Shown here: one piece after another, positions 34,623-43,810 of the stretch
Layout of the letters: every line of letters starts with the position of its first letter
Position numbering within the stretch: position 1 is the first letter of the stretch
Assembly (NCBI GenBank): GCA_020849725.1
Contig: JADLAZ010000282.1
Coordinates: forward strand, 1-64,000
DNA from: Chloroflexota bacterium
Lineage (GTDB): Bacteria > Chloroflexota > Chloroflexia > Thermomicrobiales > JADLAZ01
Length of the DNA: 64,000 nucleotides
Direction of reading: 5' to 3'
Translations under genes and position numbers: made by a program
The notes under the pieces: model-generated
Told to the model about the DNA's origin: nothing
Seen by the model: only the letters and a program-made list of their open reading frames with translations
The model's database searches: none

Positions 34623-37600
34623 ATGGCACACCGGCCCGTCCCATCCGAACCCGCCCCGGCGGCGCCGCGCCCGGCCGCCCTGCTCGGCTGGATCATCGGC
34701 GTCGCGGTCGCGGGCGGGCTGCTGATCGTCGTCTGCGGCCCGCCGGCGCTGCCGCGCGCCCTGCCCAGCTGGGAGGCGATCGCGGCGGCGGCCGGCGCGC
34801 CGTCCTTGCCCGGCGACCGCCCGCCGCTGGCCCTGCTGCTCCTGGGGCTGAACTGGGCGCTGTGGGGCCTCTTCGCCGTCCTGGCGCTGTCGGTGGCGGT
34901 GAGCATCGCCGAGGTGCTGGTCGAGCGTTTCTTCCCGGCGCTGGCGCCGCTGATGGGCGGGCTGGCCCGTCGCCTGGCGCTGCCGGTGGTGCGCCAGGCC
35001 GTGCGCGCCAGTTTGGCGGCGTCGCTGGTGGTGGCGACGGTGCCGAGCGCCGCGGCCGCCGGGCCAGGGCCGCTGCCGGCCGCCATCGTCCGCGTCGCCG
35101 ATCCCCGGCCGGCGGGGATCGATCAGGCCTGGGCGGCCGATCATGGGCCGCCGATGGAGGCGCGCGATGTGTCGACGCCGGCGGCGGCAGCCGACACCGT
35201 CTGGCACGAGGTGCGCGCGGGCGACGTGCTGACCGCCATCGCCGATTGGTACGCCGCCGACCCGCTCGCCTACGGCCGCATCGCCGCCGACAACGGCCTC
35301 GGCGATCCCAACCTGCTCCACATGGGGCAGGTGCTGACCATTCACGGCGCGGTTCGGACGGCGCCGCTGCCGCGCGACGTGGCGCCGCCCGGCCCCGGCG
35401 AGCGCCTCTACACCGTGCAAGCGGGCGACTGGCTGAGCACGATCGCGCGCGCGGCCTACGGCGACATGACGCGGTGGCCGGCGATCCGCGAGCGCAACTG
35501 GGCCAGCATCGCCAACCCCGATCTGATCCGGCCCGGCCAGCGGTTCGTCCTGCCGGTGGTCGACGGGCAGCCGCCGCGGATCGGAGCGGCGCCGCGCCGC
35601 GCGGTCGTGCCGGCGCCGCCAGCCAGTGCGGAGCCACCGGCCAGGACGGAGCCGCCGGCGCCGCCGGTTGAGCCGGTCGCGGCGCCCCCGCCGATCGTCG
35701 TCGGTCCGAACCCGGTCGCCGCCGGCCTGGCCGAGGCAGAGCAGCAGCGCCCACTGCCGCCCCGTCCCGAACCGGTCGCCGCGGTCGCTGCGGTCGCCGT
35801 CGCGCCGGCCACCGCGACGCCGACGGCGGCCCGCGTCGAGGTCGCGCCCGCGCCGGCGGCGACCCCGGCCCCGTGCGCGGACAGCGAGCCAGCCGCACTG
35901 GCGACGCCCATCGCCGCGCCCGTTGCGGCCGGCGGCCACGGGTCCCAGTCGGCGTCCGGGGCGGCGGTCGCTCCGACGCCGTTGCCGGTCGACCCGCTGG
36001 TGGCGGTGCTGGGCATCGGCGGCCTGGGCGCCGTCATCAGCGGCCTGGCCGTGGCGCGCCTCCGCCGCCGCCAGCGCCTGGCGGTCGGCACCGATCGCGA
36101 GCTGCCCGTCGTCATGAGCGCGCCGACGCGGCCGGATCCGGACGGCGAGTCGGGCGCCCTCGTGCGCGACCTCGCCGCCCAGACCCGCCAGCGGCAGGCG
36201 GGCGTCGAGACCGACAACCGGGTGGTCGCCACCGCGCGCTGCCTCGCCACCCTGAGGGAAGAGCTGCGGATCCCCTACGTCGCCATCCTGAGCCTGGTCG
36301 ATCGCGCTAGCTGGCTGCAGTTCCGGCTCATCCTCGGTGGGCCGCAGCCGCTCGACCTGGCGGCCATCGAGGAGGCCCTGCAAGGCGCCCTCTGCTCGCC
36401 GGTCGAGGCGACGCTGGTCCACCAGTGGCCCACCGGCGCTGGCCACCTGTCCCGGCTGGTCGTCACCTGCGGCGAGGTCGCCCCCGATCGGCGCCTGACG
36501 GCCGGGCTGGCGCCGCCGACGCCGCTAGTCGAGCTGGGCACGACGCGCGAGGGCCGTCTCTCGGTCGGCCTGGCCGGGCTGGCCGGCGGCCTGCTCGTCG
36601 CCGGCCGCCAGGCGCTGGTGGCGCTGGAGAGCGCCATCTTTAGCCTGGCCGTCGTCTACCGGCCCGAGCAGCTGGCGGTGGTGCTGCTGGCCGACGAGCC
36701 GTTCACGGCGGCGTTCGTCGAGCCGGCACCCTTGCCGCACCTCGCCGAGCCGCCACGGGCGGCGACGAGTCCGGCGGCCGCGGACGTGCTGGCGGCCCTC
36801 CATGACGAGGTGCGTCGCCGGGAGAGCCGCACCTCGTCCGACACGCGCCAGTGGCTGCTGATCGTCGACCGGCCGGCGGCGCTGGACGGGCCGCGGCTGC
36901 GGACCATCCTGCGCGATGGCCCGGCCGTCGGCATCTACGGGCTGATCGCCCTGCCCGCCGATCTGCCGCCCGACCCCGCCCTGCTCGACGCCTGCCAGGG
37001 CCGGGTCATCACCCCGCTGCCGGATGCCGACGCCCAGGCCCTCCTGTTTGGCGGGACGCCGCCGGCGGATGCGGCGGCGCCGGGGCAGGCCTGGCTGGTC
37101 CTCGAGGAGGTCGAGCCGGTGGCGCTGCAACTCTATCGCATGGCCGCCGACGATCGGCGCCAGCTCCTGGCCCTGCTCGCCGCCGGCACGCCGGAGCTCG
37201 ACCAGGCCGACGCGGCTGGCGTGCCGGCCCCAGCGGCGCCCTCCCCGGCGACCACCAATGAGCGTCAGGCGGCGGCGCCAGCCGGCGCCGCCGAAGACCT
37301 GCTCGCTCCGGTCGTGCCCAGCACCACGTCCGGCGCCGCGGCGGTCACGGACCCGACAGCGAACGCCGCGGCGGCGATCGAGGAGGTCGCTGAGGATGGT
37401 GCGGCGGAGGCAGCCCGGTCGGCGCCGCCGCCGCTCGCGACCGACCCGGCCGAGTGGACCGGCCCGCCGCCGGGCTGGCTGGGCATCCGGATGCTGGGGG
37501 CGCCTCAGATCATGTACCAGGATGAGTTGCTGAACCTGGCCGGCAAGCCGCTCGAATTCGTCCTCTACCTGGCGGCCCACCGCTGCCGGCCGGTCGGCGC

Positions 37601-38348
37601 CGAGACGATCGTCACCGCCCTGTGGCCGAATGAGGGCAGTCTCGATACCCTGCGCGGCCGGCTGCAGGCGGCCGTCAGCCGGGCGCGCGAGGCGCTGCGG
37701 GTGCAGATGGCGCGCATCGGCGGCGCGGCCGACCCCCGGCGGCTGCCGGACTGCATCCTGACCGATCGCGGCGGCTATCGCCTCAATCCCGAGGCGGTCT
37801 GGGTCGATCTGGTGGCCGTGACCGCCCGGCTGGAACGCCAGCAGCACCTGACAGACGAGCAGGCGGTCGTCGTCCTCAGCGAACTGCTGGCGCTCTTCCG
37901 GCCGGCGGCCGGGCAGGACCCCGGCGCGCCGGCGGCGGAGGCGGGCTACCCGCGGCAGCTCTTCTGCGCCGGGCATAGCTACGACTGGTGCGTCGAATAC
38001 CAGGAGGTGTACGAGGGGATCAACTATCAGAGCGCGCTGTGGCTGGCGGCGGCCTATGCACGGCGCCGGGAGTACCGCGCGGCGATCGCCCTCTACCGGC
38101 GGCTGCGCGAGCTCAACCCGATCGACGAGCGGGTGGCCGAGTTCGAGATGCTCTGCCACGCGCTGACGGCCAACCGGCGCGGCGTGCGCGAGGTGATGAC
38201 CGCGCTGCACGAGGCGCTGACGAGGGAACTCGATGGGGAGAGCGTGACGCCGGAGACGATGGCGCTGTATCAGGGGCTGGTCTCGGGCGAGGTCCGGCCG
38301 GACCCGGCCGCGATCGTGGCGCAGTCGCCCCGGCCGGTCTATCATTGA
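34623..38348 (+). CDS. large membrane protein with two LysM domains and a C-terminal BTAD domain
   Basis: A 1241-residue protein. The N-terminus has membrane helices (about 20-40 and 78-100, perhaps 140-150). Two LysM domains follow: residues about 192-240 (VRAGDVLTAIADWYAADPLA ... GQVLTI) and 260-306 (YTVQAGDWLSTIARAAYGD ... GQRFVLP). A Pro/Ala-rich linker and another membrane helix at about 457-480 lead to a cytoplasmic half. The last 290 residues form a winged-helix plus bacterial transcriptional activator (BTAD/SARP) domain (PLEFVLYLAAHRCRPVGAE, ALWPNEGSLDTLRGRLQAAV, YRAAIALYRRLRELNPIDER). Wall-sensing outside and DNA-binding-type domain inside suggests a one-protein signal relay for the tad genes. 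ATG at 34623 follows GGAAAGGA. Confidence 0.82.
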   Translation: MAHRPVPSEPAPAAPRPAALLGWIIGVAVAGGLLIVVCGPPALPRALPSWEAIAAAAGAPSLPGDRPPLALLLLGLNWALWGLFAVLALSVAVSIAEVLVERFFPALAPLMGGLARRLALPVVRQAVRASLAASLVVATVPSAAAAGPGPLPAAIVRVADPRPAGIDQAWAADHGPPMEARDVSTPAAAADTVWHEVRAGDVLTAIADWYAADPLAYGRIAADNGLGDPNLLHMGQVLTIHGAVRTAPLPRDVAPPGPGERLYTVQAGDWLSTIARAAYGDMTRWPAIRERNWASIANPDLIRPGQRFVLPVVDGQPPRIGAAPRRAVVPAPPASAEPPARTEPPAPPVEPVAAPPPIVVGPNPVAAGLAEAEQQRPLPPRPEPVAAVAAVAVAPATATPTAARVEVAPAPAATPAPCADSEPAALATPIAAPVAAGGHGSQSASGAAVAPTPLPVDPLVAVLGIGGLGAVISGLAVARLRRRQRLAVGTDRELPVVMSAPTRPDPDGESGALVRDLAAQTRQRQAGVETDNRVVATARCLATLREELRIPYVAILSLVDRASWLQFRLILGGPQPLDLAAIEEALQGALCSPVEATLVHQWPTGAGHLSRLVVTCGEVAPDRRLTAGLAPPTPLVELGTTREGRLSVGLAGLAGGLLVAGRQALVALESAIFSLAVVYRPEQLAVVLLADEPFTAAFVEPAPLPHLAEPPRAATSPAAADVLAALHDEVRRRESRTSSDTRQWLLIVDRPAALDGPRLRTILRDGPAVGIYGLIALPADLPPDPALLDACQGRVITPLPDADAQALLFGGTPPADAAAPGQAWLVLEEVEPVALQLYRMAADDRRQLLALLAAGTPELDQADAAGVPAPAAPSPATTNERQAAAPAGAAEDLLAPVVPSTTSGAAAVTDPTANAAAAIEEVAEDGAAEAARSAPPPLATDPAEWTGPPPGWLGIRMLGAPQIMYQDELLNLAGKPLEFVLYLAAHRCRPVGAETIVTALWPNEGSLDTLRGRLQAAVSRAREALRVQMARIGGAADPRRLPDCILTDRGGYRLNPEAVWVDLVAVTARLERQQHLTDEQAVVVLSELLALFRPAAGQDPGAPAAEAGYPRQLFCAGHSYDWCVEYQEVYEGINYQSALWLAAAYARRREYRAAIALYRRLRELNPIDERVAEFEMLCHALTANRRGVREVMTALHEALTRELDGESVTPETMALYQGLVSGEVRPDPAAIVAQSPRPVYH

Positions 38349-38558
38349 TCGTGCCGGGGGACGGCGCACCTTGACCGGGCAGATGGCCGACGCGAGCCGC
38401 CTGCCGCCACGCGCGGCCGACCGGCCGGGCCTCAGCGTTCGGGTGGAACGGAGGTCGGCCGCGACCGCGCCTCCCGCTGACACCGAACGCGTCAGCGGCT
38501 GGCCCGGTCCTCACAGGAACACCCGACGTCCGCCCGCTTCGGGAGGTCACTGACTGGC

Positions 38559-38828
38559 ATGAAGCTGCAGAAATCGGACCAGCAGCAGCAGCTCTGGGCG
38601 GAGGCGCAGCGGCGCTGCCGCCTCTCGGATGAGGCGGTGCGGATGGCCAAGGAGCTGGGCAGCGGTCCGCGGAGCCTCATCAAGAACATCCCTGCGCCCA
38701 CGCGGCCGTGGAAGGCGCCGCTCGCGGACTGGGTGCGCGACCGAGATGAGCAGCGCCGGCGGAAGGCGGCGCGCAGGCAACACGGCGGGACCGGCAGTGC
38801 AACGCCACCGGCCGGGGAGGCATCGTGA
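38559..38828 (+). CDS. small conserved-looking protein (89 aa)
   Basis: An 89-residue basic protein: KSDQQQQLWAEAQRRCRLSD, MAKELGSGPRSLIKNIP, then WKAPLADWVRDRDEQRR. Short proteins of this form (helical start, then P-R-S-L-I-K-N-I and W-K-x-P-x-x-x-W-V/I-R) are seen in many bacterial genomes without known function. ATG at 38559 has GGGAGG about 12 bases upstream. The stop overlaps the GTG of the AlbA_2 gene, so they are coupled. Confidence 0.65.
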   Translation: MKLQKSDQQQQLWAEAQRRCRLSDEAVRMAKELGSGPRSLIKNIPAPTRPWKAPLADWVRDRDEQRRRKAARRQHGGTGSATPPAGEAS

Positions 38829-40297
38829 GCGAGGAGGAGCTGCGCGCGCTGATTGCCCGCGGGGAGGGCCAGCGGACCGAGTTCAAGGCGGCCGAGGCCG
38901 ACGCCGCCGACCTCGCGCGGGCGATCGTCGCCTTCGCCAACAGCGGCGGCGGCACGCTGCTGCTCGGCGTCGGCGACGACGGCGGCGTGCTCGGCCTGTG
39001 GTACGCCCAGCCGCCGCACATCGGGCGGAACGTGCGGACGATGCCGGACCTCGCGGCCTGGCGCCAGTTCGTGGTCAACGTCTCGCGCCACAACTGCGAG
39101 CCGGCGGCGCCGATCGCGGTGGAGCACGTCGAGGTGCAGGGGCGCGACGTGCTGGCGGTGCACGTGCCCGACGGGCAGGACAAGCCCTACCGCGCCAACG
39201 GGCGCGTCTACGTGCGCGTCGACGCCGACAGCCACGAGGCGACGCGGGAGGAGGTCGCCCGGCTGATGGTCGAGTCGGGCCGCGTGCAGTACGAGCGGCT
39301 GCCGGTGCCCGAGGCGGAGCTGTCGGAACTGGACGACGCGCTGGTGCGGCAGTACTTCGCCGATGTGCGGGGCCTGCCGTACCCGGACGACGCGGCCGAG
39401 CGCGCCCGGCTGCTGGTCAACCTCGGCTTCGCCACGCGGCACGCCGGCCGCGTCGTGCCCACCGTCGCCGGGCTGCTGCTGTTCGGCGCGCGCCCGCAGG
39501 ATCGCCTCGAGGCGGCGACGCTCAAGTGCGCCTTCTTCTACGGGCCGCACCAGGGGAGCCAGCTCCGCGACCGGGCCGACGTCGTCGGGCCGCTGCCTCG
39601 GGTGATCGACGACGGGGCGGCCTTCGTTGCCCGCAACCGCCGGCTGGCGCCCCGGATGGAGGGGATCCGGCGGCTCGACATCCCGGAGTACCCCGACGAC
39701 AGCGTCCGCGAGGCGCTGGCCAACGCCCTCGCCCACCGGGACTGGTCGCTCGAGGGCGCCAAGGTGCGCCTGTTCATGTTCGACGACCGGCTGGAGATCT
39801 GGAGCCCCGGGCGGCTGCCGCCGCCCATCACCTTGGAACGGCTGGGCTACGACCAATTCTCCCGGAACCGGCTCATCGCCCGCGTCCTGGTCGAGCGGGG
39901 CTACATCGAGGAGGTCGGCCTGGGCATCCGCCGCATGCGCGCGGAGATGGCCGGCCTGGGCCTGCCGGCGCCGGAGTTCCGCGAGGACGGCTTCAGCTTC
40001 GTCATCACCTTCCGCAGCATCACCCCACGCGAGGGAGTCGCGCCCGCCGGTCCGGCCGCCGACCCGTTCCGGGCGCTGCTGGAGCGAGGCGAGATCAACG
40101 AGCGGCAGCACCGAGGGCTGCTCTACCTGCGCGAACGCGGCGCGATACAGCGGCGCGAGTACGTGCAGCTCGCCGGCGTGTCGGAGCGCACGGCGGCACG
40201 CGACCTGGCAGACCTCGTGGCGAGGAACCTCCTCGAGCCGAGCAGGGGACGCGGTCGGAGCACAGCCTATCGCCTGCGGGAGCACGGCGGCGCCTAA
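38825..40297 (+). CDS. AlbA_2/Schlafen-type ATP-binding putative regulator
   Basis: A 490-residue protein. N-terminal AlbA_2 domain: GEGQRTEFKAAEADAADLAR, IVAFANSGGGTLLLGVGDDG, VYVRVDADSHEATREE (about residues 12-145). A GHKL-type ATP-binding part follows at about 290-390 (DSVREALANALAHRDWSLEG, LEIWSPGRLPPPITLERLG, RNRLIARVLVERGYIEEVGLGI then RRM). A winged helix ends it (GAIQRREYVQLAGVSERTAARDL). These proteins act as transcription regulators or in defence; no effector domain is visible here. GTG at 38825 follows GGGGAGG. An inverted repeat spans its stop codon. Confidence 0.75.
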   Translation: MSEEELRALIARGEGQRTEFKAAEADAADLARAIVAFANSGGGTLLLGVGDDGGVLGLWYAQPPHIGRNVRTMPDLAAWRQFVVNVSRHNCEPAAPIAVEHVEVQGRDVLAVHVPDGQDKPYRANGRVYVRVDADSHEATREEVARLMVESGRVQYERLPVPEAELSELDDALVRQYFADVRGLPYPDDAAERARLLVNLGFATRHAGRVVPTVAGLLLFGARPQDRLEAATLKCAFFYGPHQGSQLRDRADVVGPLPRVIDDGAAFVARNRRLAPRMEGIRRLDIPEYPDDSVREALANALAHRDWSLEGAKVRLFMFDDRLEIWSPGRLPPPITLERLGYDQFSRNRLIARVLVERGYIEEVGLGIRRMRAEMAGLGLPAPEFREDGFSFVITFRSITPREGVAPAGPAADPFRALLERGEINERQHRGLLYLRERGAIQRREYVQLAGVSERTAARDLADLVARNLLEPSRGRGRSTAYRLREHGGA

Positions 40298-40332
40298 TCG
40301 TGCCACTATTCGTGCCACCGATGGCACGATTA
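40295..40332. repeat. inverted repeat across the stop of the AlbA_2 gene
   Basis: TAATCGTGCCA (40295-40305) and TGGCACGATTA (40322-40332) are perfect inverted 11-mers, beginning at the TAA stop. A third TCGTGCCA lies between them. It could be a terminator or an operator for the winged-helix protein just encoded. Confidence 0.6.
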
Positions 40333-40371
40333 CGGCGCGATCGTGGCTCGATTGTGAGGGGCCGAAGCCCA

Positions 40372-40394
40372 GGGGTGTCGCACTGCGACACCCC
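40372..40394. repeat. dispersed palindrome, copy 4
   Basis: GGGGTGTCGCA, centre C, TGCGACACCCC: perfect 11-bp arms that extend by one more A-T pair. It lies between the AlbA_2 gene and the start of the secretion locus. Confidence 0.8.
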
Positions 40395-40582
40395 TCAGGA
40401 AGCGAGCCTGATCGTCAGGGCGCTCCCGTAGCCGCCGTCCGTAAGCCAATCGCCTGACAGGTCAGGGATCCGTCAGCGGCGCGACCTACACTGAGGTAGG
40501 CCACCGCGCCAGGGGAGCCCGGTGGCCCGGCCGTGCGGCGCCCGCTCCCGCGTTGGGCGTCCGAAGAGCAACGGAGGTGGTC

Positions 40583-41218
40583 ATGATGCTCCGAACCGGC
40601 TGGATGCCGCCGCCGCCGGCGCACCAGGTGGCGGCGATCGTCGGCGACGCGCTCCTGCGCCTGGACGGCGGCCTCGTGGCGATCCTGGGGATGGAGGCGC
40701 CGGACCACTCCGACGGGCGCCATCCAGCCTTCCTTGCCTATGTGGGCCACGCGCTCGCCGTGCTGGATGAGGACGTGACCTGCGCGATCGAATGCGGCGA
40801 CGAACCACTTACCCTCGGCCCCTGGTGCGCGATCCACGAGACTGCGACGGTCGGTGAGGCGCACCCGCAGCTCCGGCGGCTCGCTGCCTGCCTGCGCGGT
40901 TTCCTCCGGATGCACGCCGACGAGGGCCTGATGCGGCGGCGCAGCCTCATCAGTTTGGCCGTGCCGGGCGGGCCGAGCCGGCGGCGCCAGCGACGCTCCA
41001 TCGAGCTCCCAGCGTCGGTGGTGGCGCGCCTGGATGCACAGGTGGAGGGCCTGACCCAGCAGATGCAGCCAGCCGGCATCCGGCTCACGCGCCTCGATGG
41101 CACCGAGCTGGCCCTCCTCCTGACCATGCGTCTGCACCCCGGCCGGACGATCCGCGCCCACCACCGGGTCAGTCACCTGGGCTGGCGACATGTGCCAGCC
41201 GCCGCCGCCAGCGAGTGA
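40583..41218 (+). CDS. first gene of the secretion locus, VirB4 N-terminal-domain-like
   Basis: A 211-residue soluble protein. I recognise no catalytic motif. The C-terminal part (LTQQMQPAGIRLTRLDGTEL, ALLLTMRLHPGR) resembles the N-terminal domain of VirB4/TraC proteins, where such a segment precedes the ATPase core, and GGLVAILGMEAPD near the start fits the same idea. The real ATPase is encoded separately at 49741. ATG at 40583 is preceded by ACGGAGG. It is the first gene of a plus-strand run of secretion genes. A structural or accessory component is likely; the family link is tentative. Confidence 0.5.
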   Translation: MMLRTGWMPPPPAHQVAAIVGDALLRLDGGLVAILGMEAPDHSDGRHPAFLAYVGHALAVLDEDVTCAIECGDEPLTLGPWCAIHETATVGEAHPQLRRLAACLRGFLRMHADEGLMRRRSLISLAVPGGPSRRRQRRSIELPASVVARLDAQVEGLTQQMQPAGIRLTRLDGTELALLLTMRLHPGRTIRAHHRVSHLGWRHVPAAAASE

Positions 41219-41538
41219 TCGTCGCCCTGAGCAGCGCGGCACCCGTCCGGCACCGCACCACAGCATTGCCCACGATCGCCACCGGGCCAGCCGGGCGCCC
41301 AGTCCCGCCGGACGTCCCATCGCAGCGCTCAGCCGTCACGGGCGTGCCGCGACACGGCCGGCCGCTCGGTCGGTGATCGAGCCGGCGTCCGCCGGGCTCG
41401 CCCCACTGAGCGGTGACTGCCGGTGCGCTGACGGAGGGCGACGTCGTCCAGCTTCCGACCATTCGCCGACGCACGGCGGCACCCGGGTGGTGTGACCCCG
41501 CGCCGAGCCGGCTCGGCATCTTTGTGAAGGAGAGATCG
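41219..41538. other. 320-bp gap inside the secretion locus
   Basis: No gene is supported; the frame of the next gene is open but without protein-like content until ATG 41539. The stretch holds a perfect 14-bp palindrome CCGAGCCGGCTCGG (near 41502) just upstream of the VirB6-like gene; its role is unknown. Confidence 0.35.
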
Positions 41539-43719
41539 ATGCGACCGCGCGCCGTTCGCCCGCTCGCGCGCGCCAGCCTGACGCTGGTCCTGGTAGCGCA
41601 ACTCGGCCTGGCCACCGCCGAGGTGGCCCACGCGCAGAGCCCGGATCCGACCGCGACCCCACGCCCGGCGGCGACTGCCACGCCACCACCAGGCCAGCTG
41701 CGGCCACCGGCACCCTGCCCGCCGGGCCAGCGCACCTGCACGCCCGAGGAGCCCGGCATCCCGTTCGAGCCGCCCGGCTTCGGCGGCGTCGACGTCCTGA
41801 TGGGCCGCGCCACCAATGACGCCCTCGACCATCTGGTGCGCCAGGGTCTCCTTTCACCGCTGGCGGCCGAGGCGCGCCGGATGCAGGACCTGGGCACGCT
41901 CTTCACCCGGACGCCGATCCTCGCCCCGCACACGGCCGCCTATCAGGCCATGCGGCAGGCGACCGGCGCCGCCCTGGCGCTCGTCCTCCTGCTCATCGCC
42001 CTCAACGCCCTCCTCCGACCCGCCCTGGGCTACGCCCCGCGCCGCCTGGGCAATCAGCTGTCCACCGTCCTGGCGGCGCTGGTCCTGGCGGCGAGCTTCG
42101 ACTGGTGGGCCACCCTGCTGGTGCGCGTCAACGACGCCGTCGCCGCCTTCGCCATCAGCCGCGTCACCCTGGATCGGCTCTTTGCCGGCGCGACCGGCTC
42201 CGGTCTCTTCGGCGCCCTGGTCGGCGTGGCGATCATCCTCGTCTTCTGCTGGCTCGTCCTCTCGCTACTGGTCCGCCGCGTCTGGCTCAACGCCCTCTGG
42301 GTGCTCGGGCCGTTCGCGATCATCATGGGCGCGGCCCCGCAGACTCGCCTGCTCAGCGCCTGGTGGGGCCGCCAGTTCGTCACCACCGTCTTCGCGCACA
42401 GCCTGCAGATGTGGGCGCTGGGGTTGGCAGCCACCAGCACCAATCCGCTCGGCGCCCTGGCGCTGCTCTGGCTGGCGATCCGCCTGCCGGCGGTGCTGGC
42501 CTATGCGGTCGATAACTTGCATGGCAGCCCCGTGCTGCTGCTGCTGACCAGCATCACCCTCACGCTGGGGAAGGCCCGCCGAACGGTGCGGAGCACGGCA
42601 CACGCGACCGTCGCCGATTCCGGCCGCCGGCCCGGCCCCGACCACCGCCTGGTCAGCCGGACCCTCGTGCCGGGGCTGGTGACCTGGCGCCACTGGGCCC
42701 GCCCGCCGGAGGATGCCCGGCGCGCCGAGCGGGGCGACCAGGTCAGGCCGGCCCGGCCGCTGGCGCCCGACGAGCGGGCCGTCCTCGACGACCACGCCGG
42801 GCGGCGCTCCTTCCTCATCGCCACCCCCGACTGGCTCGTCGACCACGACCGCCGCCTGGTCGTCCCGCGCCCGACCGACGTGCCACGCCACCTGACCCAC
42901 GCCGTCGGCGCGACCTGGTGGGCGGCGACGCCGGAGGCCGTTGCCCGGTTGGCCGGCCAGCTTCGGGGCTACCGCACCGTCTGGCAGGTGTCGCCCAGCC
43001 CGGCGGACGAGCCGGTCGCGCTCCTGGCCTACCCGGCGCACGTGACGCCTCGCCAGGGTCAGGATGGCCGGTGGGGCTTCTTCCAGCTGCCGGCGGGGTT
43101 GCCCAATGTGTCGATCAACGAGGCCGACGGGCCACGCCAGGGCTGGGGCGTCCGCCTGGCGGAGCCGTTCGATCGCCTGACGCGCGACGGCCGGTTGCTC
43201 CAGGTCCAGGACTGGGATCGCGTCCAGGCCGAGGAGGGGACGCAGGTTCGCTTCGTGCCCGACTACGTCCGGCTGGTACTCTACCGGCTCCAGCCTGGTG
43301 ACCAGTTGGAGCGCGGACCGCACGGCCAGATCGCGCGCATCCGCGCCGTCGACGCCGACCAGCCGCGGCGGGACGACCCGACCGCCCCGCCGTCCGGGGT
43401 GGCCGTGATGGCGGCCACGCTCCGGGACGTGACGGCGCTCCGGCGCGTGGCCGCGTTCACGGCCACCCGCGTCGAGGACCTGCCCCTCCACCTGGTCGTG
43501 CCCCCGGAGCAGTTCGTCCCGGCCGACCCGGCGGCGATCATCGCGCTGCCGGTGGTGGCGCGGCCGGCCGAGGGCGTCCCCTTCGCGCGCGCGCCGCTGA
43601 CGCGCGTCGGCGCGGTGCCGGCACGCCCCGACATGCCGACGATGGGCGCCCTGTCGGCCTTCCTCGATCAGGTCGACCCGGACGCCGCCTCACGGTCGAC
43701 CCCATCGCCGCCGTCCTGA
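41539..43719 (+). CDS. VirB6/TrbL-like polytopic protein with large soluble tail
   Basis: A 726-residue protein. Signal peptide at residues 8-33 (ending AEVAHAQS), a Pro/Thr-rich stretch, then about six membrane helices between residues 135 and 345 (ATGAALALVLLLIALNALL, LSTVLAALVLAASFDWWATLL, ALVGVAIILVFCWLVLSLLV, WVLGPFAIIMGAA, LGALALLWLAIRLPAVLAY). This is the layout of VirB6/TrbL channel proteins. The C-terminal 380 residues are soluble and unrecognised. ATG at 41539 follows GAAGGAGAG. A second VirB6-like gene lies at 44610, so the system uses two. Confidence 0.7.
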   Translation: MRPRAVRPLARASLTLVLVAQLGLATAEVAHAQSPDPTATPRPAATATPPPGQLRPPAPCPPGQRTCTPEEPGIPFEPPGFGGVDVLMGRATNDALDHLVRQGLLSPLAAEARRMQDLGTLFTRTPILAPHTAAYQAMRQATGAALALVLLLIALNALLRPALGYAPRRLGNQLSTVLAALVLAASFDWWATLLVRVNDAVAAFAISRVTLDRLFAGATGSGLFGALVGVAIILVFCWLVLSLLVRRVWLNALWVLGPFAIIMGAAPQTRLLSAWWGRQFVTTVFAHSLQMWALGLAATSTNPLGALALLWLAIRLPAVLAYAVDNLHGSPVLLLLTSITLTLGKARRTVRSTAHATVADSGRRPGPDHRLVSRTLVPGLVTWRHWARPPEDARRAERGDQVRPARPLAPDERAVLDDHAGRRSFLIATPDWLVDHDRRLVVPRPTDVPRHLTHAVGATWWAATPEAVARLAGQLRGYRTVWQVSPSPADEPVALLAYPAHVTPRQGQDGRWGFFQLPAGLPNVSINEADGPRQGWGVRLAEPFDRLTRDGRLLQVQDWDRVQAEEGTQVRFVPDYVRLVLYRLQPGDQLERGPHGQIARIRAVDADQPRRDDPTAPPSGVAVMAATLRDVTALRRVAAFTATRVEDLPLHLVVPPEQFVPADPAAIIALPVVARPAEGVPFARAPLTRVGAVPARPDMPTMGALSAFLDQVDPDAASRSTPSPPS

Positions 43720-43810
43720 CTCCTCCCCACCGGAGAGCAAGCGGCGGTGTGCGGGGCGCTTCCCCACCGACATCGGCCGACCCGGTACGTCATCGCGATG
43801 GAGGACCATC

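Noticed and set aside
33657..36446. 929-codon open frame on the minus strand
   Set aside because: Antisense to tadE/tadG and the LysM-BTAD gene, whose domains are clear; composition is Arg/Gly/Asp-rich low complexity.
41502..41515. Perfect palindrome CCGAGCCGGCTCGG upstream of the VirB6-like gene as an operator
   Set aside because: Short GC-only palindromes are expected by chance in this composition and no second copy was found.
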